A stretch of 41,187 nt of DNA, from contig JAJRAK010000024.1 of NCBI GenBank assembly GCA_028682895.1, forward strand, positions 1-41,187, in the 5' to 3' direction. This document shows positions 24,815 through 33,605 of the stretch, in pieces. The position numbers and the translations under genes are program-made. The stretch comes from Methanomassiliicoccales archaeon (GTDB lineage: Archaea; Thermoplasmatota; Thermoplasmata; Methanomassiliicoccales; UBA472). Below the pieces are notes generated by a model. It was not told the origin of the DNA. It did not search any database and saw only the letters and a program-made list of their open reading frames with translations. Within the stretch, counting starts at the first letter, position 1; every line of letters starts with the position of its first letter.

Positions 24815-27800
24815 ATGACAGACAGTATATCCTTCCGCAGGCTGCCCCAAGACCGCCGAGGACAGATGCCCTTCTCTCTGATAGCCATAGTCCTGGTGCT
24901 GCTGTCCAGCATCTCTGCGGCATTGATCACCGACCTGAGGGACAAGTCCGACGGTGCGGAACTGACCGTGGAAGAACTGGAACGGATGGATGAGATCTCT
25001 CAGGAGGCGCGGCGTAACGTGGAAGGCGTCGCGTTCCAAACGGTCCTGGGAATATGTTCCGGGGATACCAGCAACGAGAGCAGGCTAGTTACGTCATTCG
25101 ACACCAGATTGTCCAATGCCATATCCGATCTATATCCGCAGAGCAAGGACGGACATCTCATCGAGGTCGATGCCAGTGACACACACCTATCGTTCCTCCG
25201 TCTGTCATTGTCCGATAGCGGTGAGGGATGGGAAGGGACGTACATTCCCGCGTACATCGGTCTTTGCGGGCGGTTCCAGGTCAAGGTAGGCACTGATGAT
25301 GGGAACCTTACTCGGAACTACACAGTGGCCACGGACACGAAGGTCCCTTGGCCCCTTCTCAACGATCGCATGGGGGCCTTCAGCGCATCGGTCAGTGATG
25401 ACATGGGCGACCTCAGCACCATGACCAAGGCCATGCTCGATGCTCTTTCCGCGTACCGTTCACTGCAGGGGTGGGGAACGATGACATCAGATACCGATGA
25501 AGGATTGGACGATATGATCACCGAAAGGGACGTGGTCAACGCACTCGACCTCGGGCTCATCATCATACAGTATAAAACGTTCAGGAACGCCACCCCCTGC
25601 ATGGACATCTCCACAGACCACATGGATGGACAGGTGGCATGGAGCTATGTTCTAGGTCAGATGAAGATGGGTGGGACCATCGATCCCACGGACATGTTCC
25701 TGAGCCTCTATGGCTATGAGGAACTGGATTGGGGCAAGGTCTTTTCCCAGGCCATATACGCGGCGATTGAACGCGTCACACTACGTTGGATGGAGGGCAT
25801 GCACATGATCGATCTGATCAACATCGCAGAGTCCATCGGTGACCAGGTAATCGCTTCCACCAACGATCTCATCGATTGGATGACCGGGACGGACCTGGTG
25901 GAGGACCAGTACAAGGATTGGATATTGGACAAGTTCGAGGATGCTGGCATGTCGGACGCCCTATATCGATACTTTGGCGCTGGCGGCCCGGAGAGCACAG
26001 TGCCGACACCTGATGCTGTCATAGAGCTGATGGACGGAGATGGCGAGGCGGTCCTGCTGCGAGCGTCCGGGGAAGTATCTATAGACCTGCCTACGGTCGA
26101 TATCTTGGATTGGGACGGTTGGGGCGAGTTCAAGGACCGGTACGAGATAGGCACCAAGGAGATATTACAGAACATGCGCCAGTCGCTGTCGGTCATGGCC
26201 GAAAGCATATCCAAGGAGATTTTCGTACCGACATCGACCTTGGTCCTGGATCCACGCGACGGCGTTTCGTTCATCGACGAGATCCGTTCAAAGCTCGATG
26301 AGGCCTTAACGAACAAGGAGGACTGGCTGCGCCCAGCGATAAGCGCCGGGGAGCGTTATGTGACAGCGGTCGACCCCTTGGCCGAGGCGACCTGCACCAT
26401 GTTCAAAGAGAACATAGACACGATACTGGGCCGCTCTGATATACTGGATGTGATGGTCAGCTCCGTCGCGGAACAGGTCCTGACGGACATCCAGGTGATG
26501 AATCCAGAGGTCGACATCCCCTGGGATGACAATGTCGCGTTGATCGAGCAGGCCATAAGGAACGATGCTGGATGGTCCATGATGGATCAGATAACCGCCA
26601 CATACGAAGCAGCGGCGTCATATCTGGTATCCAACTTCTGTTCGGGGATGGAATATCAGCCTGCAGTATCCGGCCATTCCACCTCTTTCATAACCACTCT
26701 GATCGTGAACACAGGTGATCCCCTGATCGGCCTGAGCTCGGTGCTCTGTGATGATGTGGATTCCCTTCTCAGTGAGATATCGGGATGCATGGAGATGCGC
26801 GGCGACGATCTGGAGATCACGCTTCCCGAAGGCGAAACTTTCGTCCTTGTTGATGATGGCGGGACCCCTTTCTTGGAGCGTCTGGACGTTGAGATAATAT
26901 ATCCATCGAATAAGAGCGTGGGACAGAGCATGCGCGTGTTCGTCGTAGACCCCTCCTCCTATCTCGTGCGGTCCGACGAATGCCCGCAGATACACGACAC
27001 CGACCTGATGAACAAGAAGTGGGCCTCCTACCAATCGGTATGGGCATTGGTGTGTTCGGGAAAGGTCGATGCGACAATTTCCCCGGCCGGGGATGTAGGT
27101 GACCTGTTATCGATGGAGATGGAGCAGGGAGTGAAGATATCCATCTATCAATCACTGACCGTACTGACCGGCCAGCCACTGTCCGGTGTGGAATACCGGA
27201 ACATCAACACACTGTATGATAACATGGTCAGAGTGATGGATGAGATACTGCGTCCGCTGCGGGATGGGATCGAAGCGGTGTCTTCCGGACTTCAGAAAAT
27301 ATATCGTATGTTAGTGGACACCGTGAAACGTCTGCTGGATATGGGCACGAAGGCTTTGGACGCGCTGGCAAAGATGGTACAGGGGCTCGTGGAGAAGGTC
27401 CAGGGTTTCGTCAGCGACTTAGTGTCAGGGCTCAAGGCCAAGGTCGTCGAGACCGTGGCCAATGTACTGGGTGAGAAGATCTATGCCATTAACCTCTTCG
27501 GTATGGACATGGTCATCAAGGTCAAACCCAAGGACCTGGCCTTGAAGAGCACTGGTGTCCCCGTCTCTTTCTCTCTGTCGCTCGAGGCCGGTGAATGCGC
27601 CATCTCGGTGACGTCTCGGCTGATCAAGAGCAACGATGACTATGGATTCCTGACAAACGCCACGCTGACCGGGGACGATTGGGCTGTCTACATCGTCATA
27701 GACCCGTTCATGGACATATTCTCGCACATGGTGGAAGTACGCGGGGTGATGAACGGGGCATGCATCGAACTGGTCATGCCCGAGGTGGTCACTTACCAGG

Positions 27801-28981
27801 AGATCTCGCTCTCCCTCTCTGACATACCTGGCATGGGAGAATTGTTGTCCAACATACCGACGCCTGTCCCCGGTCTCAAGGGCAGCGTCGACGCTGGGAT
27901 AATGATAAAGGTCCTGACCGGCCGCACGGACGGGGTCGTCATCAACGAATACGAGCTCAATCCTGCTGGCGAGGACCGGGGCAAGGAATGGGTGGAGCTG
28001 TACAATCCGACGAGCGGGGCGGTCGATCTCGCGGGGTGGTCCCTTCAGACGGAACACGGTGTGCAGTCGATCGGCTCCATAGGCAGTGCGGTCCTCATGC
28101 CCAAGGGGCGCCTGGTCTACTATTTCTCCGGCCAGTCATTGGATAATATGGGCAGTGGATTCCCGTTCGAGGAGAGCATAGTGCTTTTGGACAACAACGG
28201 CCGGCACGTCGATAGCACGCCGTTCTCGACGGACTACTGGAACGACAAGCGAACCTGGCAAAGGGCTCACGACGGCACAGACCGCTGGGAGTTCAAGGAC
28301 AGTACCAAGGGGAGCAGGAACGGGCTTGACGCATTCTCCCTGCTCGACCTGACCGCGGTACAGGACGCCTATCTGTCAGCTGTGACAGAGTCCATCAATC
28401 AGTTGATGTCCCTGAACCTTACAATGGAGACACTAGCAGGCGTCCTATCTTCAGCGCTCCTCCACCTGGGCGAGAGACTGGCCTCGACGATATTAGGCCT
28501 AGAGATCGAGATGGCCCTGTTCGTCCAAGTGGCGATGACGGACTATACGTCCTCGGCCAAGGTGGGCATGAAGGCGACCATGACATTGCATTGCGGGACC
28601 ATTGGTGACGTGCTCAGATACCTGGCAGGGTCCGTTGCCGAGCTCATCTCCTGCTTCGGTGACCCTTACGATGCTGGAATGTACGCCCCTTCAGTGACAA
28701 AGGACGTTTGGATAGGGGTTCATAGCTACGCATCTCTCGGCCTTCCAAAAATGATCTCCGCGGCCACGATCGGCATGAAGGTCCAGTACGTGACATCGCT
28801 TGAGGCGAACATCGCCACCCTCTCCGCCGTTCTGGGCGAAAAGGACGCCGGATGGGGGGTCGAGGGAGGTGTCTGCATCAAAGGCATACCGAGCAGTGCC
28901 CTAAAAATCAAGAATGTGGCCTCAAACAGCCTCGTATCGATATGGCTGTGCAAGGCCAGCATACATGAGATGACCGCATGA
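24815..28981 (+). CDS. Large membrane-anchored surface protein with lamin-tail domain, function unknown
   Basis: The 1388-residue product has one N-terminal hydrophobic segment (about 18-38) after basic DRRGQMPF, resembling an archaeal class III (pilin-like) signal or a plain anchor. The remainder is probably outside the cell. Up to about residue 800 it is acidic, mixed helix and strand, with no family recognised. Residues about 826-889 form a long amphipathic helical stretch rich in Leu, Val and Lys. Residues about 1040-1170 form a lamin-tail domain: VVINEYELNPAG, WVELYNPTSGAVDLAGWSL, and a Trp-rich end (WNDKRTWQRAHDGTDRWEF). Such domains are common in secreted prokaryotic proteins. Only a few Cys are present. 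The gene is monocistronic, downstream of the TrmB-like gene. Confidence 0.8.
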   Translation: MTDSISFRRLPQDRRGQMPFSLIAIVLVLLSSISAALITDLRDKSDGAELTVEELERMDEISQEARRNVEGVAFQTVLGICSGDTSNESRLVTSFDTRLSNAISDLYPQSKDGHLIEVDASDTHLSFLRLSLSDSGEGWEGTYIPAYIGLCGRFQVKVGTDDGNLTRNYTVATDTKVPWPLLNDRMGAFSASVSDDMGDLSTMTKAMLDALSAYRSLQGWGTMTSDTDEGLDDMITERDVVNALDLGLIIIQYKTFRNATPCMDISTDHMDGQVAWSYVLGQMKMGGTIDPTDMFLSLYGYEELDWGKVFSQAIYAAIERVTLRWMEGMHMIDLINIAESIGDQVIASTNDLIDWMTGTDLVEDQYKDWILDKFEDAGMSDALYRYFGAGGPESTVPTPDAVIELMDGDGEAVLLRASGEVSIDLPTVDILDWDGWGEFKDRYEIGTKEILQNMRQSLSVMAESISKEIFVPTSTLVLDPRDGVSFIDEIRSKLDEALTNKEDWLRPAISAGERYVTAVDPLAEATCTMFKENIDTILGRSDILDVMVSSVAEQVLTDIQVMNPEVDIPWDDNVALIEQAIRNDAGWSMMDQITATYEAAASYLVSNFCSGMEYQPAVSGHSTSFITTLIVNTGDPLIGLSSVLCDDVDSLLSEISGCMEMRGDDLEITLPEGETFVLVDDGGTPFLERLDVEIIYPSNKSVGQSMRVFVVDPSSYLVRSDECPQIHDTDLMNKKWASYQSVWALVCSGKVDATISPAGDVGDLLSMEMEQGVKISIYQSLTVLTGQPLSGVEYRNINTLYDNMVRVMDEILRPLRDGIEAVSSGLQKIYRMLVDTVKRLLDMGTKALDALAKMVQGLVEKVQGFVSDLVSGLKAKVVETVANVLGEKIYAINLFGMDMVIKVKPKDLALKSTGVPVSFSLSLEAGECAISVTSRLIKSNDDYGFLTNATLTGDDWAVYIVIDPFMDIFSHMVEVRGVMNGACIELVMPEVVTYQEISLSLSDIPGMGELLSNIPTPVPGLKGSVDAGIMIKVLTGRTDGVVINEYELNPAGEDRGKEWVELYNPTSGAVDLAGWSLQTEHGVQSIGSIGSAVLMPKGRLVYYFSGQSLDNMGSGFPFEESIVLLDNNGRHVDSTPFSTDYWNDKRTWQRAHDGTDRWEFKDSTKGSRNGLDAFSLLDLTAVQDAYLSAVTESINQLMSLNLTMETLAGVLSSALLHLGERLASTILGLEIEMALFVQVAMTDYTSSAKVGMKATMTLHCGTIGDVLRYLAGSVAELISCFGDPYDAGMYAPSVTKDVWIGVHSYASLGLPKMISAATIGMKVQYVTSLEANIATLSAVLGEKDAGWGVEGGVCIKGIPSSALKIKNVASNSLVSIWLCKASIHEMTA

Positions 28982-28989
28982 GCGCCCAA

Positions 28990-29032
28990 GGTGAAAGGTC
29001 AGAAAAAAACATACGATCTCGTCCCTTTCACC
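28990..29032. repeat. 9-bp inverted repeat upstream of the acidic protein gene
   Basis: GGTGAAAGG (28990-28998) is the exact inverse complement of CCTTTCACC (29024-29032), separated by 25 bases that include an A-run. It begins eight bases after the large gene's stop and ends 48 bases before the next ATG. It could be a terminator, a leader structure or an operator. Confidence 0.5.
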
Positions 29033-29080
29033 CTAGGTCTTATCTATTGGCAATGATTATTGGAGGACGAGGTAAAATAC

Positions 29081-29356
29081 ATGGTTAGCCTGAACGATCT
29101 GATCGAGGAGCTCGACTGCACCCTGGAGGATTTTTTAGACCAGGTAACCCTGGCCATCGACCTTCTTGAGGAGGGCGAACAGGATGAGGCGGTCGAAGTC
29201 CTGAAGGGCTTGGAAGAGGACCTCTTTGACTTCCTTGGATACGAAGAGATGGAAGAGGGCGACGAAGCCGAAGGGGAGGAAGCAGAGGAAGAAGAAGAGA
29301 AGGAGAAGGAAGAGGAGAAGCCCAAGAAGGCGCCAGCCAAGAAGGGAAAGAAGTAA
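29081..29356 (+). CDS. Small acidic protein with Lys-rich tail, function unknown
   Basis: The 91-residue product has a predicted helical N-terminal half (VSLNDLIEELDCTLEDFLDQ, then AIDLLEEGEQDEAVEVLKGL) with the look of a short helix-hairpin or TPR-like unit. An almost pure Glu stretch follows (about residues 60-80), ending in a basic KPKKAPAKKGKK tail. ATG 29081 is chosen over TTG 29060 because GAGGT lies at a good distance. Charge-segregated ends suggest binding to nucleic acid or to basic proteins, but no family was recognised. It is flanked by an inverted repeat upstream and a hairpin downstream. Confidence 0.7.
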   Translation: MVSLNDLIEELDCTLEDFLDQVTLAIDLLEEGEQDEAVEVLKGLEEDLFDFLGYEEMEEGDEAEGEEAEEEEEKEKEEEKPKKAPAKKGKK

Positions 29357-29357
29357 G

Positions 29358-29376
29358 ACGGCCGTTCCTCGGCCGT
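29358..29376. terminator. Hairpin between convergent acidic protein gene and serS
   Basis: ACGGCCG (29358-29364) pairs exactly with CGGCCGT (29370-29376) around TTCCT, three bases after the acidic protein's stop. It lies between convergent genes and may serve both, although a strong T-run is lacking. Confidence 0.5.
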
Positions 29377-29393
29377 AAAAACCGTTTACTTCC

Positions 29394-30656
29394 TTATTCA
29401 ATAATTTCCTGTCTCTGCATATAGGGCCTTAGCACATTGGGTATGCGTATGCGTCCCTGGGCGTCCTGATTGTTCTCCATTATCGAGACCATCGTCCTCG
29501 GCAATGCCAGCCCAGACCCGTTCAGGGTATGCACGAACTCGCTCTTCAGATGAGGCTCGGGTCGGTATTTCACCCTGGCTCGGCGGGCCTGGAAATCGGT
29601 GAAGCAGCTGCATGAGGACACTTCCAGCCAGCTCTTGGTTCCAGGGGCGTGCGACTCGAGATCATATGTCTTTGCCGAGGCGAACCCCATGTCGCCCGTG
29701 CATAGTAGCAGCGTCCGGAAAGGAAGCTCCAGTCCACGCAGCACGTCCTGTGCGTCATTCAGCAGGAGCTCCAGCTCATTGAACGATCCATCAGGAAGGA
29801 CGAACTTGACCAGTTCCACCTTGTTGAACTCGTGGACGCGTATCATCCCCTTCTCACCGACATGCCTTCCGGCCTCCCGCCTGAACGAAGGCAGATATGC
29901 TGTATAGAATATAGGCAGGTCCTCTTTGGTCAGGATATCGTCCTGCAGCAAATTGGTGACAGGCACTTCGGCGGTCGGGTTCAACCAGAGGTCGTCCCTC
30001 TCGCACCAATACATATCGTCCTTCATCTTTGGATATTGTCCCGTGCCGATGACCGCGGCCCGGTTGACGACGACAGGGGGGAACACCTCGGTATATCCCT
30101 GGGTGTGGTGCAGGTCGAGCATATAGTTGATCAGAGCCCGTTCCATGCGCGCGCCGTCGCCCTTCAGCACATAGAACCCACTGCCAGCGATCTTGACCCC
30201 TCTCTGGAAATCGACGATGTCCAGTGACTCTGCCAGGGCGATATGGTCCTTTGGCTCGAAATCGAACTTTCTCTCCTTTCCGTGCTCAGATACGATTATG
30301 TTCTTCTCATAACAGTCCCCGATCGGGACGGAAGAATGAGGAATGTTAGGGATGAGAAGAAGGGAATCGTCCCTCTTCGCCTCGAGATCCACCGTCTGCG
30401 CCTCCAGTTCGGCGATGCGCGCGGCTACGGCCTTCATCTCAGTCACGGCCGAAGCCTTCTCAGGTCCGCTCAATTTGGAAATTTTAAGGGAGGCCTCGTT
30501 CCTCAGCTTCCTGAGGCGATTCCCCTCCTCGATGTTGTTCCTCCAAGCGGAGTCAAGTTCAAGGAAGCTGTCCAGCACATCCTCGCTATATGTGCGGTTC
30601 TTGAGCATTTGACGTATCGCATCTGGGTCGTTCCTGATGATGGTGGTGTCGAGCAT
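29394..30656 (-). CDS. serS: Seryl-tRNA synthetase, common (bacterial/eukaryotic-like) type
   Basis: The enzyme charges tRNA-Ser (and the precursor of selenocysteyl-tRNA where present). The first 110 residues form the tRNA-binding coiled-coil arm. The class II core follows with motif 2 FRREAG, the serine-site region LLLCTGDMGFASAKTYDLE, and motif 3 GSGLALPRTMVSIMENNQ. The 420-residue length and the presence of the arm mark the common type, not the rare SerRS of some methanogens such as Methanocaldococcus. GGTGA precedes ATG 30656 and overlaps the end of the YhbY-like gene, so it is the last gene of a four-gene minus-strand operon. Confidence 0.96.
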   Translation of the reverse strand: MLDTTIIRNDPDAIRQMLKNRTYSEDVLDSFLELDSAWRNNIEEGNRLRKLRNEASLKISKLSGPEKASAVTEMKAVAARIAELEAQTVDLEAKRDDSLLLIPNIPHSSVPIGDCYEKNIIVSEHGKERKFDFEPKDHIALAESLDIVDFQRGVKIAGSGFYVLKGDGARMERALINYMLDLHHTQGYTEVFPPVVVNRAAVIGTGQYPKMKDDMYWCERDDLWLNPTAEVPVTNLLQDDILTKEDLPIFYTAYLPSFRREAGRHVGEKGMIRVHEFNKVELVKFVLPDGSFNELELLLNDAQDVLRGLELPFRTLLLCTGDMGFASAKTYDLESHAPGTKSWLEVSSCSCFTDFQARRARVKYRPEPHLKSEFVHTLNGSGLALPRTMVSIMENNQDAQGRIRIPNVLRPYMQRQEIIE

Positions 30657-30660
30657 TTCT

Positions 30661-30957
30661 TCACCCTGAGAGCTTGGTGTCCTCTTTCCCTTCCAGATAG
30701 CGGCGGTCGCATAAAAGCACTGTGTGGCCGATGACGTTCACCAACACCGAGCCTGACCTTTTAGCCAACTCCTCGCCGACGACCTTTCGGTCCTCTTCAA
30801 CGCTTGGGAGGAGCTTGACCTTGACGACCTTTCGTCCCTTGATCTGCTTTTTTATCTCATCTATGAGGGTATCAGTGATGCCCTCCTTTCCTACATGAAT
30901 GGTGGGTCGTAGGTCATGCCCCACCCTCTTGACGTCCTTCATTGTCCTTGCTGGCAT
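30661..30957 (-). CDS. CRM-domain (YhbY-like) RNA-binding protein
   Basis: This 98-residue protein is a single CRM domain. The family marks are RRVGHDLRPTIHVGKEGIT-like text at residues 11-27 (here KRVGHDLRPTIHVGKEG), the central VKVKLLPSVEEDRK, and the C-terminal GHTVLLCDRRYL. Bacterial YhbY associates with pre-50S particles, and plant CRM proteins bind intron RNA; a ribosome-assembly or RNA-binding role is likely. The frame is open further upstream, but ATG 30957 has GGAG close by and starts the domain. It overlaps the 3' end of rnp4 by 19 bases and abuts serS. Confidence 0.87.
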   Translation of the reverse strand: MPARTMKDVKRVGHDLRPTIHVGKEGITDTLIDEIKKQIKGRKVVKVKLLPSVEEDRKVVGEELAKRSGSVLVNVIGHTVLLCDRRYLEGKEDTKLSG

Positions 30958-31298
30958 GTCCTTCTCTCCTTTATCTCTCGAATGTAAGGTATCCTCTTGA
31001 TCGAATCGCATTCTAAACAGTGCATGTTTATGCGGTGCTCCCGCAAGCGCACCCTGCAATTGAGCCCCGGCACCAAAGGCACCGAACAGCGACGACAGTA
31101 TAGGGCGCGAGGCGGCATAGGCACCTTGTTGCGTCCTGAGATACGTCTGGCAATCTCCATGTAACGTTTTGCCCGTACCATGTTCCCGCCGAGTGCCTCC
31201 CGCTCGGACATTCTTACCAGTATGTCCATTCTCTTGCGGGCGATGCCCCTCAGCTGATTGTTCGGCACTTTCTTCTTGCCCACAGGATTCCTCTTCAA
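30939..31298 (-). CDS. rnp4: RNase P protein component 4 (Rpp21/Rpr2 family)
   Basis: Rnp4 is one of the archaeal protein subunits of RNase P, which trims tRNA 5' leaders; it works as a pair with Rpp29. The 119-residue product has a basic helical N-terminus (QLRGIARKRMDILVRMSERE) and a zinc ribbon. The zinc-ribbon ligands are CRRC at about residues 68-71 and HCLEC near residue 95. It lies 39 bases after the GNAT gene and overlaps the YhbY-like gene, in a tRNA-centred operon with serS. Confidence 0.92.
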   Translation of the reverse strand: MKRNPVGKKKVPNNQLRGIARKRMDILVRMSEREALGGNMVRAKRYMEIARRISGRNKVPMPPRALYCRRCSVPLVPGLNCRVRLREHRINMHCLECDSIKRIPYIREIKERRTCQQGQ

Positions 31299-31337
31299 TG
31301 CGCCATATTCCTGTTTTCATTTAATAGGTTTCTCCGC

Positions 31338-31814
31338 TCACCGACCATTCCCAGCAGCAGGCATCCGTTCCAGTATTACGCTCCTGGGGCGGAAACCGAA
31401 ATGGGCGTAGAACTCCTGGACCCCCTCGTTGCCCACGATGGTGGAGATCACCCTTTTCTTTACCCCAAGCCCGTCCATCCAACGCATGGAATCCTCCATC
31501 AGCCTGCTGCCGATGCCCGCGCGCCTGTATGACATGGAAACGAAGATGGAATCGACCTCCCCGGTCAATGCGCCGTTGACGCTCGATACGCAATACGCGA
31601 CCCTCTGCCCGTCCTCATCCGTGACGACCTCGACCCTGATCAGTCCGTCCGAGGTTTTCATCAGTATCTCGTCAATGCGTTCCTTGAACGTCTTCATTCC
31701 CAAGGTGCTCTTGAAATATGTCGATTCGACCCGGTGCATCTGTCGGAGCTGGATCCAAAGAGGCTCGATAAGTTCAAGACCCTCTTCCCCATAGACCTCG
31801 TAGTTAACGCCCAT
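31338..31814 (-). CDS. GNAT-family N-acetyltransferase
   Basis: The 158-residue protein has the GNAT acetyl-CoA motif in SIFVSMSYRRAGIGSRLMEDSM (R-x-x-G-x-G near residue 105). A typical C-terminal strand-helix follows (VGNEGVQEFYAHFGFRPRSVILE). The substrate is not evident; protein N-termini, small amines or antibiotics are all possible for this superfamily. It is the first gene of the minus-strand run GNAT-rnp4-yhbY-serS and is divergent from L10e, with 141 bases between their starts. Confidence 0.85.
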   Translation of the reverse strand: MGVNYEVYGEEGLELIEPLWIQLRQMHRVESTYFKSTLGMKTFKERIDEILMKTSDGLIRVEVVTDEDGQRVAYCVSSVNGALTGEVDSIFVSMSYRRAGIGSRLMEDSMRWMDGLGVKKRVISTIVGNEGVQEFYAHFGFRPRSVILERMPAAGNGR

Positions 31815-31895
31815 CTGATCGGTGATGGAAAGGTATTCAAGTAAGAATCTTTTACTCTGGTAAGTGATGGGCGTCGGCCTTCCTATACATCAGTC

Positions 31896-31909
31896 TTATA
31901 TAGGAAAAT
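31896..31909 (+). promoter_or_regulatory. TATA region of the L10e gene
   Basis: TTATATAGGAAAAT lies 47-60 bases before ATG 31956, predicting a leader of about 30 nt. The identical 14-mer occurs at 40953-40966, in the promoter of the acetolactate decarboxylase gene. Confidence 0.5.
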
Positions 31910-31955
31910 ATGAATGTAGCCATCCCGTCGCTATACTAAGCATAGGTGATATGAT

Positions 31956-32471
31956 ATGGCCAGAAAGCCGGCAAGGATGTACAGGAGACTCACGGGACAA
32001 GCATACACCCGCAGGGAGTATATGGGTGGAGTTCCCGCTCTTAGGATCAACACTTTCGACCTTGGGACCACCAATGGCGATTTCCCCATAATAGTGAACC
32101 TCAAGGTGAAGGAGACCTGCCAGATCAGGCACACTGCTATGGAGGCCGCCCGTATCGCCTGTAACAGGGTCATGGGCAAGACCCCGGGGATGAACTATCA
32201 TATCAAGTTCAGGATCTATCCTCACCACGTGCTGAGGGAGAACAAGCTCGCCACCGGCGCCGGTGCCGACCGTGTCTCCAGCGGTATGAGAGGTGCGTTC
32301 GGTAAGAACGTAGGGACCGCTGCCCGCGTACACGCTGGGCAGGTCGTCCTCACCATCAGGGTCCCCGCCGCTAACTTCAACAGTGCCAAGGAGGCGTTGT
32401 GGAAGGCGTCCCTGAAGCTCCCTACCCCCTGCTTCATAGAAGTGGAGAAGGGCGCTGAGCTGGTGAAGTAA
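31956..32471 (+). CDS. rpl10e: 50S ribosomal protein L10e (uL16 family)
   Basis: L10e is the archaeal/eukaryotic form of L16 and binds near the tRNA acceptor arms. The 171-residue product begins [20 protein letters not shown] and contains [31 protein letters not shown] and the conserved [17 protein letters not shown] loop near the peptidyl transferase centre. GGTGAT precedes the ATG. A pyrimidine-rich stretch (32474-32510) follows the stop and may act as a terminator. Confidence 0.97.
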   Translation: MARKPARMYRRLTGQAYTRREYMGGVPALRINTFDLGTTNGDFPIIVNLKVKETCQIRHTAMEAARIACNRVMGKTPGMNYHIKFRIYPHHVLRENKLATGAGADRVSSGMRGAFGKNVGTAARVHAGQVVLTIRVPAANFNSAKEALWKASLKLPTPCFIEVEKGAELVK

Positions 32472-32590
32472 ACCCCTTTCCTCAATCCTCTTTCCAGCTT
32501 TCTCTATAATCATTATCTATTCAGGCGTCTTTTACTTCCAGGTCATCAGGTGCAGATCGCATCGAGCTTACGACGATGATGGTGATTCCG

Positions 32591-33592
32591 ATGGATGTAC
32601 GACTCGACAAGGCCATTGATGAGATCAGGGTCAGACAGGCATCGACCGTCGGACTGCAGATGCCCGAGGGTCTGAAGGTCCGCGCCAGGTCCATGGCCGC
32701 CGAGCTGGAGGAGGCGACGGGGTGTCAGGTCATCATAATGGGGGATCCCTGCTACGGCGCCTGTGACCTGAGAACGTTCGATGGCGTCGAACTGCTGGTC
32801 CATGTCGGCCACGCTCCGATGCCCGACATCGTTCCCAAGATGCCGACCATCTTCCTGGAGGTTCCAATGGACTTCGATATCGTCCAGGGGCTGGAGGACA
32901 ATGGATCGAGGTTATCGTCCCGGGTGGGCTTGGTCGCCACGGTCCAGCATCTCCATCTGCTTCCTATCGCAGTAAAAACGCTGGAAAGCATGGGGCGCCA
33001 CGTCCGCATCGGGAAAGGCGACGCCCGAACTGCCGCTCCAGGCCAGGTCCTTGGGTGCAATATAACGTCCGCGCTAGCGGTAAAGGACGATGTGGAACAG
33101 TACATCTTCCTGGGCAGTGGATACTTCCATCCGCTGGCCGTTTCGCTGGGAACGGACCTTCCCGTGCTAGCTATGGACCCTTACAGGGGAGCGGTCAAGG
33201 ACATCGGGGACGAGAAAGAGAAGATCGTCCGTCAACGCTACGCCGCCATTGCCAAGGCCCAGAACGCTGACGATTGGCTCGTCCTTATTTGCGATAAACC
33301 GGGACAGAGGCGCCTTTCGGCAGCATATCGTTGCAGGGATATGATCCGTCTCTCCTGCAGGAAGGCGGACATAGTTCTTATGAACGAAATCAGGGCGGAG
33401 GCATTGCTGCCATATCGGGCACAGGCCGCGGTCAGCACCGCCTGTCCACGTCTGGCCATCGATGACGGCCCACACTATCCGATCCCTCTGCTCACTCCTT
33501 GGGAGATGGAGATGGCCTTGGGTCTCAGGGACATGTCCGATTACCGCCTGGACCAGATATTGGAAGGGGACACGCCCGGAAACGTAGGATGA
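32591..33592 (+). CDS. dph2: Diphthamide biosynthesis protein Dph2
   Basis: Dph2 transfers the 3-amino-3-carboxypropyl group of S-adenosylmethionine to a histidine of elongation factor 2, through a [4Fe-4S] cluster held by three separated cysteines. Candidates are visible in GDPCYGACDL (about residues 54-58), VLGCNITSA (about 156) and STACPRLAIDDG (about 283), matching the family spacing. VGLQMPEGLK at the start is typical. ATG 32576 and 32579 are in-frame alternatives; 32591 has GGTGA five bases upstream. It opens the run dph2-mtxX-queD-queC-queE, with 13 bases before mtxX. Confidence 0.92.
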   Translation: MDVRLDKAIDEIRVRQASTVGLQMPEGLKVRARSMAAELEEATGCQVIIMGDPCYGACDLRTFDGVELLVHVGHAPMPDIVPKMPTIFLEVPMDFDIVQGLEDNGSRLSSRVGLVATVQHLHLLPIAVKTLESMGRHVRIGKGDARTAAPGQVLGCNITSALAVKDDVEQYIFLGSGYFHPLAVSLGTDLPVLAMDPYRGAVKDIGDEKEKIVRQRYAAIAKAQNADDWLVLICDKPGQRRLSAAYRCRDMIRLSCRKADIVLMNEIRAEALLPYRAQAAVSTACPRLAIDDGPHYPIPLLTPWEMEMALGLRDMSDYRLDQILEGDTPGNVG

Positions 33593-33605
33593 CCGCCGTG
33601 CTGCA

